Position numbers and translations under genes: made by a program
NCBI GenBank assembly: GCA_000697335.1
Contig: JNEM01014423.1
Coordinates: 1 to 42,689 of the forward strand
Origin: Conidiobolus incongruus B7586
Lineage: Eukaryota > Entomophthoromycota > Entomophthoromycetes > Entomophthorales > Conidiobolaceae
DNA length: 42,689 nucleotides
Direction of reading: 5' to 3'
Part shown: positions 10,819 through 21,136 of the stretch, one piece after another
Layout: each line of letters opens with the position of its first letter
Position numbering within the stretch: the first letter of the stretch is position 1
The notes under the pieces: model-generated
Databases searched by the model: none
What the model saw: only the letters and a program-made list of their open reading frames with translations
What the model was told of the DNA's origin: nothing

Positions 10819-13800
10819 GTAATAGTCAAAGAAGTCAACCTAATAATTCAACACCTACTAACAATCATACCATCAACAACCAGAGTAGTCAGAATCCTAA
10901 TTTGACTTTCCCTAGTACACCTGGTCAATTCAGTCAGCCTGCTTATGGTCCAGGCGGTATGACCCCTGGTGGCTTTACCCCTGCTGGTATGACCCCAGGT
11001 GGTTTCACACCTGTTGGTTATGCTCCTGGTGGCTACACTCCCGGTGGTCATACTCCCAGAAACTCACGCTTGATGCCATCTCAAGGGACAGGTGCCAACC
11101 CAGGATTTTACAGTCAAGGCGGTAGAACTCCAGTAGCTCCTGGTGGTAGACCCGGGTACGGATTAGATGTCAGTAGTCCTAGACTCTTTTCCCAAAGCAC
11201 ACCTATGGGTCAAGGATTGAGAAGAAATATGTTCACTTCAGGTAAATACAAATTTTGTATATATTTCAATAGAATTTGGATATTTATCAGGATCTATAGA
11301 CTTCTCTGAACCCTTGTATTATCCTTCTAACGCTACCCCTGTTGGCAGTCAAGTTCGCAATATGGGAGCTGCCGATGAAGATAGTATTATTAACGATGCT
11401 CCTTACAATACCACTAGAGGTATTGTTCGTGGTGATATCCAACGCACACCAGTTATTCATCCCCAATACAGTTTAAACAACCAACATCCCGCATCCGAAA
11501 GCAATCCTTTAAATGTGTCCAGAACAATTTGGGGCACAACCATCCAAATTCAAGATACTTTGAATCTCTTCCGCAAATTTTTGAACGAATTCACCATGTC
11601 TCACAAATTGGGTCCTTTAGGCTTACCCCTCGAAGCTAATGACGTCATCCCCTACTATCCTCAAGTATTTGAGCAAATGCAACAAACTCAGAATTATAGT
11701 GTGAATTTGGACTGTTCTAATTTGATTGCTTTCGATACTGAGTACAAGCTTTACAATCAGCTTGTCAAGTATCCTCAAGAAGTCATTCCCTTGATGGATT
11801 ATGCTTTGTCTGAAGCTTATGCTGAATTCTGTGGTTTTCCTAGCGGTACTGGTCCCAATTTGAGAATTAGACCTTTTGGACTTAATTCTAGTGTTAATAT
11901 GAGGGAACTTAATCCCAATGGTATTAATTTAATTAACCTTCTTATTCTTTGTTAGGATCATGTTCTAATATTTACTTGAAATAGATATTGATAAGTTGGT
12001 CACTATCAAAGGTTTATTGATACGTGCTTCTAATATTATCCCAGATCTTAAGCTTGGTACGTATACTATCTATAATAGTTTATTATAATAATATTAATTT
12101 TTATTTTTAGCTTTCTTTCAATGTTCAACTTGTGACCAAACTATGACCGTAGGAATTGATCGTGGTAAGATCAATGAACCTACCGTCTGTCCTAGAAGAG
12201 ATTGTAATCAACACAATACCATGCAATTAATCCACAATCGTTGTGAATATAGTGATAAACAAGTTTGCAGATTACAAGAAACTCCCGACAGTATTCCCGA
12301 TGGTCAAACTCCCCACACTGTTTCTTTATGTCTTTATGACGATTTGGTCGATTCTGCTAAGCCCGGTGACCGTTTGGAAGTTACTGGTATCTTTAGAAGT
12401 GTTCCTGTCAGAGTGAACAGTCGCAACACAACCGTTAAATCCCTCTTCAAGACCTATTTAGACGTTGTTCACCTTAAGAAAACCGACTCCAAGCGTGTCG
12501 AAGATCATATTGATGAAGAGATGGACATCTCTAAGGTCACTTCCCGATCCACCGGTTTGGGTACCTTTACCGAATCTCAGATCAAAGAAATCGAACAATT
12601 ATCCAAAGATCCCAATATTTACAACGTTCTCGCTAACTCTATTGCTCCCAGCATTTTTGGTATGGACGATATTAAAAAGGGTATTCTACTCCAACTATTT
12701 GGCGGTACTGATAAGAATTTCGATTCTTCTAACTCTCCCAAGGCTAGAGGTGATATCAATATTCTTTTAGTTGGTGATCCCGGTACCAGTAAATCTCAAC
12801 TTCTCCAAAAAGCTCACCAAATTGCTCCAAGAGGTATGTATACATCCGGTAAGGGTTCATCCGCTGTTGGTTTGACTGCTTATGTCACTCGTGATGCTGA
12901 AACCAGACAATTGGTACTCGAGAGTGGTGCTTTGGTATTAAGTGATGGTGGTCTCTGCTGTATTGACGAATTCGATAAGATGAGTGACGCTACTCGCTCC
13001 ATCCTCCACGAAGTTATGGAACAACAAACTGTCTCCGTAGCCAAAGCTGGTATCATTACCACCTTAAATGCTAGAACCTCTATTTTAGCTTGTGCCAACC
13101 CTGTAGGATCTCAATGGAACCGCAATTTGAGCGTTCCCGAAAACATCAACTTACCTCCTTCTCTCTTGTCCAGATTCGATTTAGTCTACTTGATTTTGGA
13201 TAAGGTTGAAGCTGATCATGACAGACATTTGGCCAAACATTTGGTTTCCTTGTACCTTAAGGACCGTCCTACAATAGTATCAGATACTATTCCCCTTCCA
13301 TTACTCACAAGATATATCACATACGCCAAGGCTGCTATCAAACCAATCCTCAATGAAGAAGCCAGTCGCGAAATCGTCAAAGCTTACGTCGAACTCCGTA
13401 AGGTTGGTGAAGGCAATAGAAATCAATCCACCCGTATTACAGCCACTACGAGACAGTTGGAATCCATGATTCGTCTCGCAGAAGCCCACGCGAAGGTCAG
13501 ATTATCCCAAGAAGTCACTAAAGAAGACGTCTTCGAAGCCTGTCGCCTTCTCCGTGAAGCCATCAAAGCATCGGCAACTGACCCCACCACTGGTCTCATT
13601 GACTGGGACATTCTCGCCACGGGTGTGGGCGCTCAAGCTAGAGTTCAGCTCAACAGCATGAAGGAGGCCCTCAGAACCCTTATTTCCGAATGGGCACGTC
13701 CCTCCAAGCGTTACAATCTTGTATATGAAGAACTCGTAGCCCAAAGTTCAGCCCAGATCAGTCTCCGAGACTTTGAACGCGTTGTCAGGGAGCTTCAGGG

Positions 13801-13879
13801 CGAAGGCTTCTTAAGTATCATTAATGATAATGCCCCCAATAAGACTATTAAGAGATTGGCGGGACGTGGCGATGATTAA
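10785..13879 (+). CDS. MCM4: MCM4, subunit of the MCM2-7 replicative helicase
   Basis: Mcm4 is an AAA+ subunit of the hexamer that unwinds DNA at replication forks. Exons 10785-11241, 11291-11920, 11985-12056 and 12111-13879 join in frame to 975 aa (yeast 933, human 863). The joins restore conserved sequence: GSIDFSEPL, MRELNPNDIDKLVTIKG and DLKLAFFQC. Zinc-binding Cys lie at 391, 394, 413 and 418. The ATPase core has Walker A GDPGTSKS at about 608-615, Walker B CCIDEFDKM at about 669-677, an NP sensor (ANP) and the arginine finger SRF at 740-742; the winged-helix tail is present. The N-terminus is disordered: ten Asn after Met1, then seven tandem GGxTP-like pentapeptides at residues 57-91, which would be Thr-Pro phosphosites for cyclin-dependent kinase. 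All three introns (49, 64 and 54 nt) sit in the 5' 45 percent. GC content rises strongly towards the 3' end. Confidence 0.97.
10953..11057 (+). repeat. 15-base coding minisatellite in MCM4
   Basis: Seven imperfect 15-base units encode GGxTP-type pentapeptides (GGMTP, GGFTP, AGMTP, GGFTP, VGYAP, GGYTP, GGHTP). Synonymous codon differences between units suggest the peptide is kept by selection rather than being a fresh expansion. Confidence 0.85.
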
Positions 13880-15043
13880 GTTATATAGTTTTTAAATATT
13901 TATATGTTTATATTTGGTGTGTTATTATTAATAAAATTTCAAGGTTGTTTTAATGTATGATAAATACAAGTTATTATTTCAATTTTAACAATTTTTACAT
14001 AATATAAATTATCCTATCCATCATAAAGGCTTAACCATAAAATGGTATAATAGCATAAATACCAAAATCACTGTATTATCACTGTATTTCAATTTAATCT
14101 TTTCTAGAAAAAGTTAATAGTATATATATTGAAATGATATAGAATACTTACATATATAATAAAATATATATCGACGAAAATGATATATATTTTAAAATAA
14201 TAATAATTTTTGGAGATATTTGGTAACCTCATATAAACAATAAATCATTTTCTATTCAAAATAAATATATGTATTATGAAGAATGTAATTTGAAGAAACT
14301 AAATAGTTTGATAATCACCTAGCTTGAGACTTTTGATCTGATTGGTTAATCATTCAAGAGTTAAATTTTTCCAATATAACTTTTTATCCAACTATTTTGA
14401 TCTTTTAGATTATTTTCGAATAATGTTCTTACAAATAGATCCAAATATCAAAAATAAATATTATATTGAAATATTAACTAACTATTTTATTTGAATTTGA
14501 AATGAAAGTTTAATAATTTTAAATTTTGATAATAATATATAATTGTAGCAATATTATTAGATTTAATTATTTTATCAAGAACATTTTTTCAAAGTATAAT
14601 TCATTTGTTTATTTGAAATTGAAATAATATAATATTGAAAATAGTAGCATCTTAATAATAATTTTACATCTGGAGGTTAAAAAAGTATGCTTTAACTTCA
14701 TATATTAATTATTAAATTCAATAGATCAGTATACTTTTATATATGATTTATTTTGTAAAGATATTGTTATTTATTTCAATATATCTAACACATTCTTAAT
14801 ATATACTCTTAATATCAATTTGTTCATAATTGATTTTATATAAAACCATACTGAACAATAATTCATATTGATTTCAACAAAAAATTAATCTTAGTTTTAG
14901 GACTTATACAATTATTGATTTTAGTTTCAAATAGTTATTGTAGAGAAAATATTAATATTGAATAATCTAAATATGTAATATGCTATCAAATTAATATATT
15001 AATTAAATTTCTTGTTCAATATTCTATTACCTTGAATTTGAAA
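13880..15043. other. AT-rich spacer after MCM4
   Basis: No gene seen. The first 100 bases are presumably the MCM4 3' untranslated region, with AATAAA at about 13930. The remainder is A/T runs. Confidence 0.55.
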
Positions 15044-15045
15044 TA

Positions 15046-15641
15046 ATGGGAAATTTTTTAATTTCTGATTTTTCAAACATATTATTAGTTTGAAATGAAT
15101 AAATATATACAAAGTTAATAGGAAATTATATATTTTTAATATATATATATATATATATATATTAGTTTTTTTGATTAAAAAATTAACTTTTTAAAATTGG
15201 TTGTTTAATTTAATCATGCTTAAACCAAATAGTGATCATCAAAAGTCTTTTATTTTGGTATCAGTAAAACTTAACCATAAACCCTCTAAAATTATTCAAA
15301 ATTTACAAGCAGCTTTTGGTAATAAAACATTATCTAAATCAACAATTTATCACTGGGTAAATTACTTTAAGGCTGGGAGAGAAACTATTTAAAACCTCTT
15401 TAGGCAATTAAAAAACCAGCTTGCAGGAAAGAAAATTTCTGCAGGAAAATTTAATTGGTTTGTGAAACATCAAATTTCAGTCCTTAATAAAAAGAACTGT
15501 TTTTTAGGTGTTAGAAGTTTGCCAAAAGTATGGCAAAAAGTTATTAATAATAAAAGAAACTATTAAATTTATTTTATATATTTATTTTTATATATCATAT
15601 ATTCAAATGTTTATTTATTTTTAATTGCAAAAAATTCCCAT
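15046..15641 (+). mobile_element. mariner element with internal deletion (copy A)
   Basis: The inverted ends read ATGGGAAATTTTTTAATT and, in reverse complement, ATGGGAATTTTTTGCAATT, flanked by TA on both sides, as mariner insertion requires. The first coding part (15201-15392, 63 codons) is the N-terminal helix-turn-helix of a mariner transposase, with HKPSKIIQNLQAAFG and STIYHWVNYFKAG. After a stop codon the same frame resumes as the transposase C-terminus: LFRQLKNQLAGKK, NWFVKHQIS, then RSLPKVWQKVINNKRNYY and a stop at about 15563-15565. The catalytic DDD core is missing, so the element is a 596-base deletion derivative that could only move in trans. A TA microsatellite lies between the left end and the start codon. 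Confidence 0.85.
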
Positions 15642-15646
15642 TATTA

Positions 15647-17144
15647 AAAATGCAGAGTAATAGCATCAATTTGATATCAAATACAAAACAAATTTAAACT
15701 TACAAAGTATTGCAGTACCTCTAAGAAAATGATATTTTAGAAAATATTTAAATTGCAGAAATTTTAATTTTGTACAATAAATAAAATTCAAAGCCAAAGT
15801 ATTGATATTTAATATTATATTCAAAATCAGAATAGTTGGTAAAAACGGGTTATAAAAGTAAAGTTCAACTCTATGAATCGTTTTGCTTATTGGAAAAAGA
15901 TATCAAACTAATTTAATAATAGGCTATCATTTTATTAATAGAAAAGATTTTGATAATGGCATACCCCTATATTAATTTAAGGCTTGAACAAATAATAATT
16001 AATATTATTATATACAAATATTTCAAAATTCATTCATAATTTAACAAGAAATCAAACACGATGTTATAATTAAATAATAATTAATAGCATAGTGACACCA
16101 ATGTTAACATTAGTTGGTTATACATAGTTTAATATTTTAATTGGCAATATGCACTTTAGTCAAATTTCAGGAATAAACCATTTCATCCATTGGCACCTGG
16201 TTTGATTCTCAATAAGTTAATTTAATTCAGTCGCACTCTTGAGTTAAGTAAATTTCAAAATTATATATACAATAAAAAAGAAAAATAAAACACCAACTAA
16301 TACCTCTTCTGTAATAATTTTTAAATTTTAAAGATAAAATTTTTTTATTTTATCATTTGAAAGAAATAACAAATGGACATAATTAAAATATTAAACCTTT
16401 AAATTATTAACTGGCAATAAGATAATTCTCCTTGAAACCCAAATATCTAAAAAAAATGATTTTTTTAATTCTTTATAATATGATATTAAGTTTAGATTCT
16501 AATCATTAATATTGATTGAATTATAAATTAAACTTTATCATCTAGTTAATGTGACGTTGATTATATATTTTCCTTTGATCAACTTATAATTTTTTTGAAA
16601 TATTTATAGTTGAAAAAATAAATTAATACAAATTTTACTTGATATACTTTTATAAAAAATCGATTTAAATATACTCTAATATGATTATTTTGAAATATGT
16701 TTATAATAATGAATAATTTTTTGATGATTTAATATTTGTATTTTTTTGTCACTGTAATTAATATGTTAGCTTTATTCAAATATCAGATAATCCATAATTA
16801 CTTGGTTGTTTGAATCAAGTGAGTGAATAGATGAAAAAAAATATTACAAAGTTTTATAATAATTATATATTCAAAGTTTTATAGAAATAGAATTAACACT
16901 TATGGTATTTTTAAATACTATATCATTTCAAGTTATTTATATTTTTTATTAGGTTATTTAATATAATATTATCTAATTTAACACTAAATTCGTTATGATA
17001 TTTTCAAAATCCCATATTTTTTAAATTTGAAATTTAGTATTTAAATTTCAAAAATTCACCTTAAATCATTTAAATTAATGTAGACCACAAATAGATATAA
17101 AATATAACATAATTAATATTATAAAAAGTCATTTTATCCTAAAA
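15647..17144. other. AT-rich spacer before the TRF4-like gene
   Basis: No open frame or repeat recognised. It presumably holds the promoter of the gene at 17145, but no clear element is visible. Confidence 0.55.
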
Positions 17145-18981
17145 ATGACAAATAGACAACCTAATCCTAAACTTAAAAAGCTCACCACAAAAAAACCTAA
17201 TTTTAAGTCTAATAATAAGTCAAAGACAAAAAATGACAATTTACAAGTGAGTCAAAAATCCAAATTCAAATTCAAAAATACCAAACAATCCAACAAGAAT
17301 GACAATTTAAGAAATTACAATACTGGAAAAACTCAAAATATGAGAAGGAGAGCCAAGAAAAAGGCTAAAAAGGATGAAGTTTTTCAAAATTCACCAAAAT
17401 TTGGAGATTTTACAAGGAATAATAAAAATAAAAAAAATAAAAATGTAAATAGAAACACAGGTGAATTCAAATCAAATAAACATATAGACAACCACCCTTG
17501 GATAACAGCACCACATAGTTTTGAAACCCTAAAAGACTCTGAAGCATACTTTGCTGAAGAGTTAAACCAACTTATTCAATTCATATCACCAACCGAGAAG
17601 GAATTGGTAACAAGGGCGTGGATAGTAAACAAAGTCACATCCATTTTAGAGGAAAATATCCCAAATTCGAAATGCTTGGCTTTCGGATCATTCACCACTC
17701 AATTACTATTACCTGGATCCGATATTGACTTGGTACTGTTGACCGATCCTAATCTCAATAAGAAGCAATTTGCGAGGATTTTGGAAAGGATACGTGGTCT
17801 GCTTAGAGATCATAAAATGCTGAGAAATTCTTTGTTGTTGGCTAAGGCCAGAGTGCCAATTCTCAAGTTTAGTGAGGTTACTACACAGATTAAAGTAGAT
17901 ATTTGCTTGAACACAACGACCGGTATTGATTCGAGTAAGTTTACTGTTAAGTATTTGGAGGAATTTCCGCAGTTGAGATGGTTGACAATGCTTGTGAAAC
18001 TACTTTTGGACAGATTGAGTCTCAACGATCCTGCCTCTGGAGGAATAGGTGGCTATTCCATTCTACTGATGGGTCTCAGCTTGATCCAAGTGAATGATCT
18101 CAAGCATGCTCCATTGAGCGACCTATTCATCAAATTCCTAGAATACTACGGCACAATTTTCGATTACCAGATGTACGGGATCGACTTCAGCATCCCGGGA
18201 CATTACTTCAGCAAGAGGACATCCCACCTACGACTTGGATTCAACGACAACCACAAGTATCGCCAATCCCTCATCATTGTCGATCCCAACCAGGACAATA
18301 ACATCGTTTCGAAAGCCACCAAGAAGTACGACCAAATTACCAACTACTTCAAACTATACTATTTCCAACTGTTCGACAAGTTGGAAGAAATCAACTGGAT
18401 GCTGAATCAAAAACAAAAAGATACCAATATGATTAAGATCTATTCGGTGCTGAGTAAATGGATCCAATTCGATCTTCGAGAATTGAATCATCGCAAATTC
18501 ATCAGGCAGTTGGATCTCTCCAAAGACTCTTACTTTGTCAACGATGCTAAATCCATTCGCAATGGTATTGATAAGATTGTTAGAGATTTGAATCAAGCTG
18601 AAATTAATAATGTAATATACTTATATTCATATCATCATAATATTTATTAATTTCAAAATAGATCTATGAATCTCACGCCACTAATACGAATAACGACCAA
18701 TTAAAACAATTTGAATTTGTAATATCGGACAGTGACGACGAGGAAGATTCCTTACAAGCTCAAAATAAAGCTAAACAAATTCTGAATATTTTGTCCAATA
18801 CGAATTTTAATTCTCCAAAGTTTGTTGAATCGAATGAAACTAATTCTCAAAATCACAAAAATTCAGAATTTTGGAAAGCTAAAGGTGTTAAAAGAAGTTT
18901 AGAGGTAATTATTTATACTAATAGCTATTAATATAGTGCTAATGGGCAATTGTTTAGGTTATCGAATTAGATTCCGATTAA
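17145..18981 (+). CDS. TRF4: Trf4/5-type noncanonical poly(A) polymerase
   Basis: Trf4-family enzymes add short A tails to nuclear RNAs as part of the TRAMP complex and so feed them to the exosome. Exons 17145-18611, 18662-18904 and 18958-18981 give 577 aa (yeast Trf4: 584). Residues 1-115 are Lys/Asn-rich and basic. The nucleotidyltransferase fold has helical-turn GS at 181-182 (AFGSFTTQLLLPGSDIDLVL), metal-binding Asp193 and Asp195, and the third carboxylate Asp252 in IKVDICLN. The central and PAP-associated domain follows, with GGIGGYSILLMGLSLIQ. The tail from exon 2 is acidic (SDSDDEEDS) and ends VIELDSD, a likely CK2 target. The short introns (50 and 53 nt) are at the 3' end, unlike MCM4. 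Its stop lies 72 bases from the stop of the convergent SQS1-like gene. Confidence 0.92.
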
Positions 18982-19053
18982 TTTACACATTATTTATAAT
19001 AATAATAACACCGTTAATCTTAAAATAGACCATCAAATTTATTATTATTGTCA

Positions 19054-20568
19054 TTATACGAAACCCAATCCGGATCTACCTTTAATCTTGTAAGCTTCTA
19101 TAGGATTTAAAATACCCGTGTTGTTAGCTCCGATGGAAGTACCAGGTGTCCACCTAAAATCGGAGTTAATTGTGGATATATTGGGAAATTCATTAGTTAA
19201 ATTACCCTAATTTGGATAACAATTTATGACCCTTGTTATCTTCGTTCAAAGGTTTTTCAGGTTGGGATTTGGATGGAGGACCTAATCATCATGATTATTA
19301 TTATTATTAATTTAAGTAATATAAATGTAACAATATTACATGTATTACTATTATTACCATTCTTTTTATTCTTATTCTTTTTCTTAACACCCTTAGATTT
19401 ATTTTGATTATCTTTTAATTTCTTTTTCTTCTTTTCTGATCCAATTAAATCATTGTCATATATTGAAACAAATTGAAAACTCTGACAAAATTGAAGAAAA
19501 ATATCGTGGGAGATGTAGTTAGATTTGGGTGTTTTTGAAATTGTCAAATATCTAAAAAAACGATATAAATATTATAGAGAATTTAAATTGTATTAAAATT
19601 ACTTCTTTTTGCCGCCTTTATTAAGTTGGCATCTCAGGTTATACAATTTGCACAATTGCACAACTTTCTGGTGGACGTCTTTTTTGAGGGGCGCTAAAGG
19701 CATACTAACATATTGATTATGAATGACTATATTGATAAATTTACTTTCTTTTGATTACCTGTTGATATCTTCCTGATCCAAGAAATTTTGAAATTGACTA
19801 TAAACCTTTCATTAGTATTGATATTGGTAATCGATATGGGATTTACATGTGGTGTCTTTTCAACTGTTGATTTAGAGGTGTATTCAATAATTTGGGACTA
19901 TTGTTACCTTTAGATTTGTTCGGTTTTAAATCTAACTTCAATTAATACACTGATAAAAGGATATTAGTATTATGAAAATTACTTTTGATTGACAATTCCA
20001 TCCAATCGTCATTTTCCTCTTCTATCTCATCGGAATCAGATTCAGAATCAGTATCACTTAAATCAATATTTAGACAGGCTTTCAATTTAGTCATATTGAA
20101 TAAAGTTTCAGGATCAGATATATTATCCAAATAGTCTTGCATTATATCTTCTTCTTCTTGGATTTTGTCTCGGGTTTTAAATTCTTTAAATTGACCTTTG
20201 GTTCTACCATTCGATGATAATTCATTTTTCATTATCAATTCTTCATTAACTACACTATTCCGAGACACTCGGGTTACAACAGGTTTAGAGTGAACTATTT
20301 GAGGTATAAAAATTTCTTCAATACTATCATCAGTATCCTGTTCCCCCTCCAAGTCCAAATCATTCACCTGATTTATTTTCAATTTGGACAGTTTGGAAGT
20401 GTCTGCTTCGCTATTCCCTTCGTCATCCATATAGAAATCGGAATCCGAATCACTATCTTGGATAATTATTGATGGGTTATTGCTGGAGGTGTCTAGTGTT
20501 AAATTGGCTGAGTTAGAATTATTATTAGTTGATTCCAGTGTTATATCAATGGTATTAAAATTTGACAT
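19054..20568 (-). CDS. SQS1: Sqs1-like protein with R3H and G-patch domains
   Basis: Sqs1 (Pfa1) activates the helicase Prp43 through its G-patch, in ribosome assembly and splicing. On the minus strand eight exons join in frame: 20568-19983, 19931-19908, 19863-19847, 19805-19759, 19704-19603, 19551-19358, 19281-19206 and 19153-19054, giving 381 aa. This is shorter than yeast Sqs1 (767). Residues 1-195 are acidic and Ser/Asp-rich (SDSDSDFYMDDEGNSEAD). The R3H domain starts at about 226 (MPLAPLKKDVHQKVVQLC); the Arg of the R-x3-H signature is Lys232, with His236 kept. A Lys-rich linker follows, then the G-patch at 341-381: GHKLLSKLGWTPGTSIGANN, closing with KGRSGLGF near the C-terminus. Exons 2 and 3 are only 24 and 17 nt. 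Exon 2 could be skipped without changing frame, so it is the least certain. Confidence 0.8.
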
Positions 20569-21136
20569 TATTGTTAATAATATTGATAAAAAGTTGATAT
20601 AATATTAAAACACCTGTTAATATGAATCCAGGGTCATTCCAATAAAATTCAATTAGATAATGAAATCATTTTATGGGAATTCAATTTTAATTATATTAAT
20701 TCTTTTCAATTTGATAAAGGAAATTAACTTAATCATTTTACCATATTTAGATTTACTAATAAATAACAAAATATTGAAAATGTATTTAAAAATTTTGAAT
20801 TTAAACTCATTAATAGATTATATTTTTTGAATTTGAATATATTGTTCAAATATTATCAATTTAATTATATTTTTCATTTAATATAATTCAAATTAAATAC
20901 AATTAAAAATAATCATATCTATATTAGTTTAAAGTTCTTGTATATTTGTATTTTTTTAAATTGAAAAAATTTTCTTAAATGTCGTTTTGAATTATTTTTA
21001 TAAAAGCCCTACTCTATACTGTTACAATTATTTTGTTGCTAATGTGGATATTTTTAATAATTTCAATTATTTGGAAATTAGTATAATTTTTAATTCCGTT
21101 TATTGATTCGAAAATGGTTCAAACATTTTTAGTGTT
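20569..21136. other. spacer between two minus-strand genes
   Basis: AT-rich, no gene. It contains the promoter side of the SQS1-like gene and the 3' end of the pseudouridine gene. No clear regulatory motif. Confidence 0.5.

Noticed and set aside
10848-11051. Minus-strand frame opposite the MCM4 N-terminus
   Set aside because: Shadow of the GGxTP repeat; the real gene is on the plus strand. The same holds for the minus-strand frames at 12880-13744 and the second plus-strand frame at 12465-12770.
15201-15392. 63-codon frame as a host gene
   Set aside because: It is the helix-turn-helix part of a mariner transposase within inverted ends.
17810-18025. Minus-strand frames opposite the TRF4-like gene (also 18354-18596)
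   Set aside because: Shadows of a well supported plus-strand exon; no homology visible.
19257-19547. 96-codon frame as a separate gene
   Set aside because: It is exon 6 of the SQS1-like gene running on into its intron. The codons after the Lys-rich part are intron sequence.
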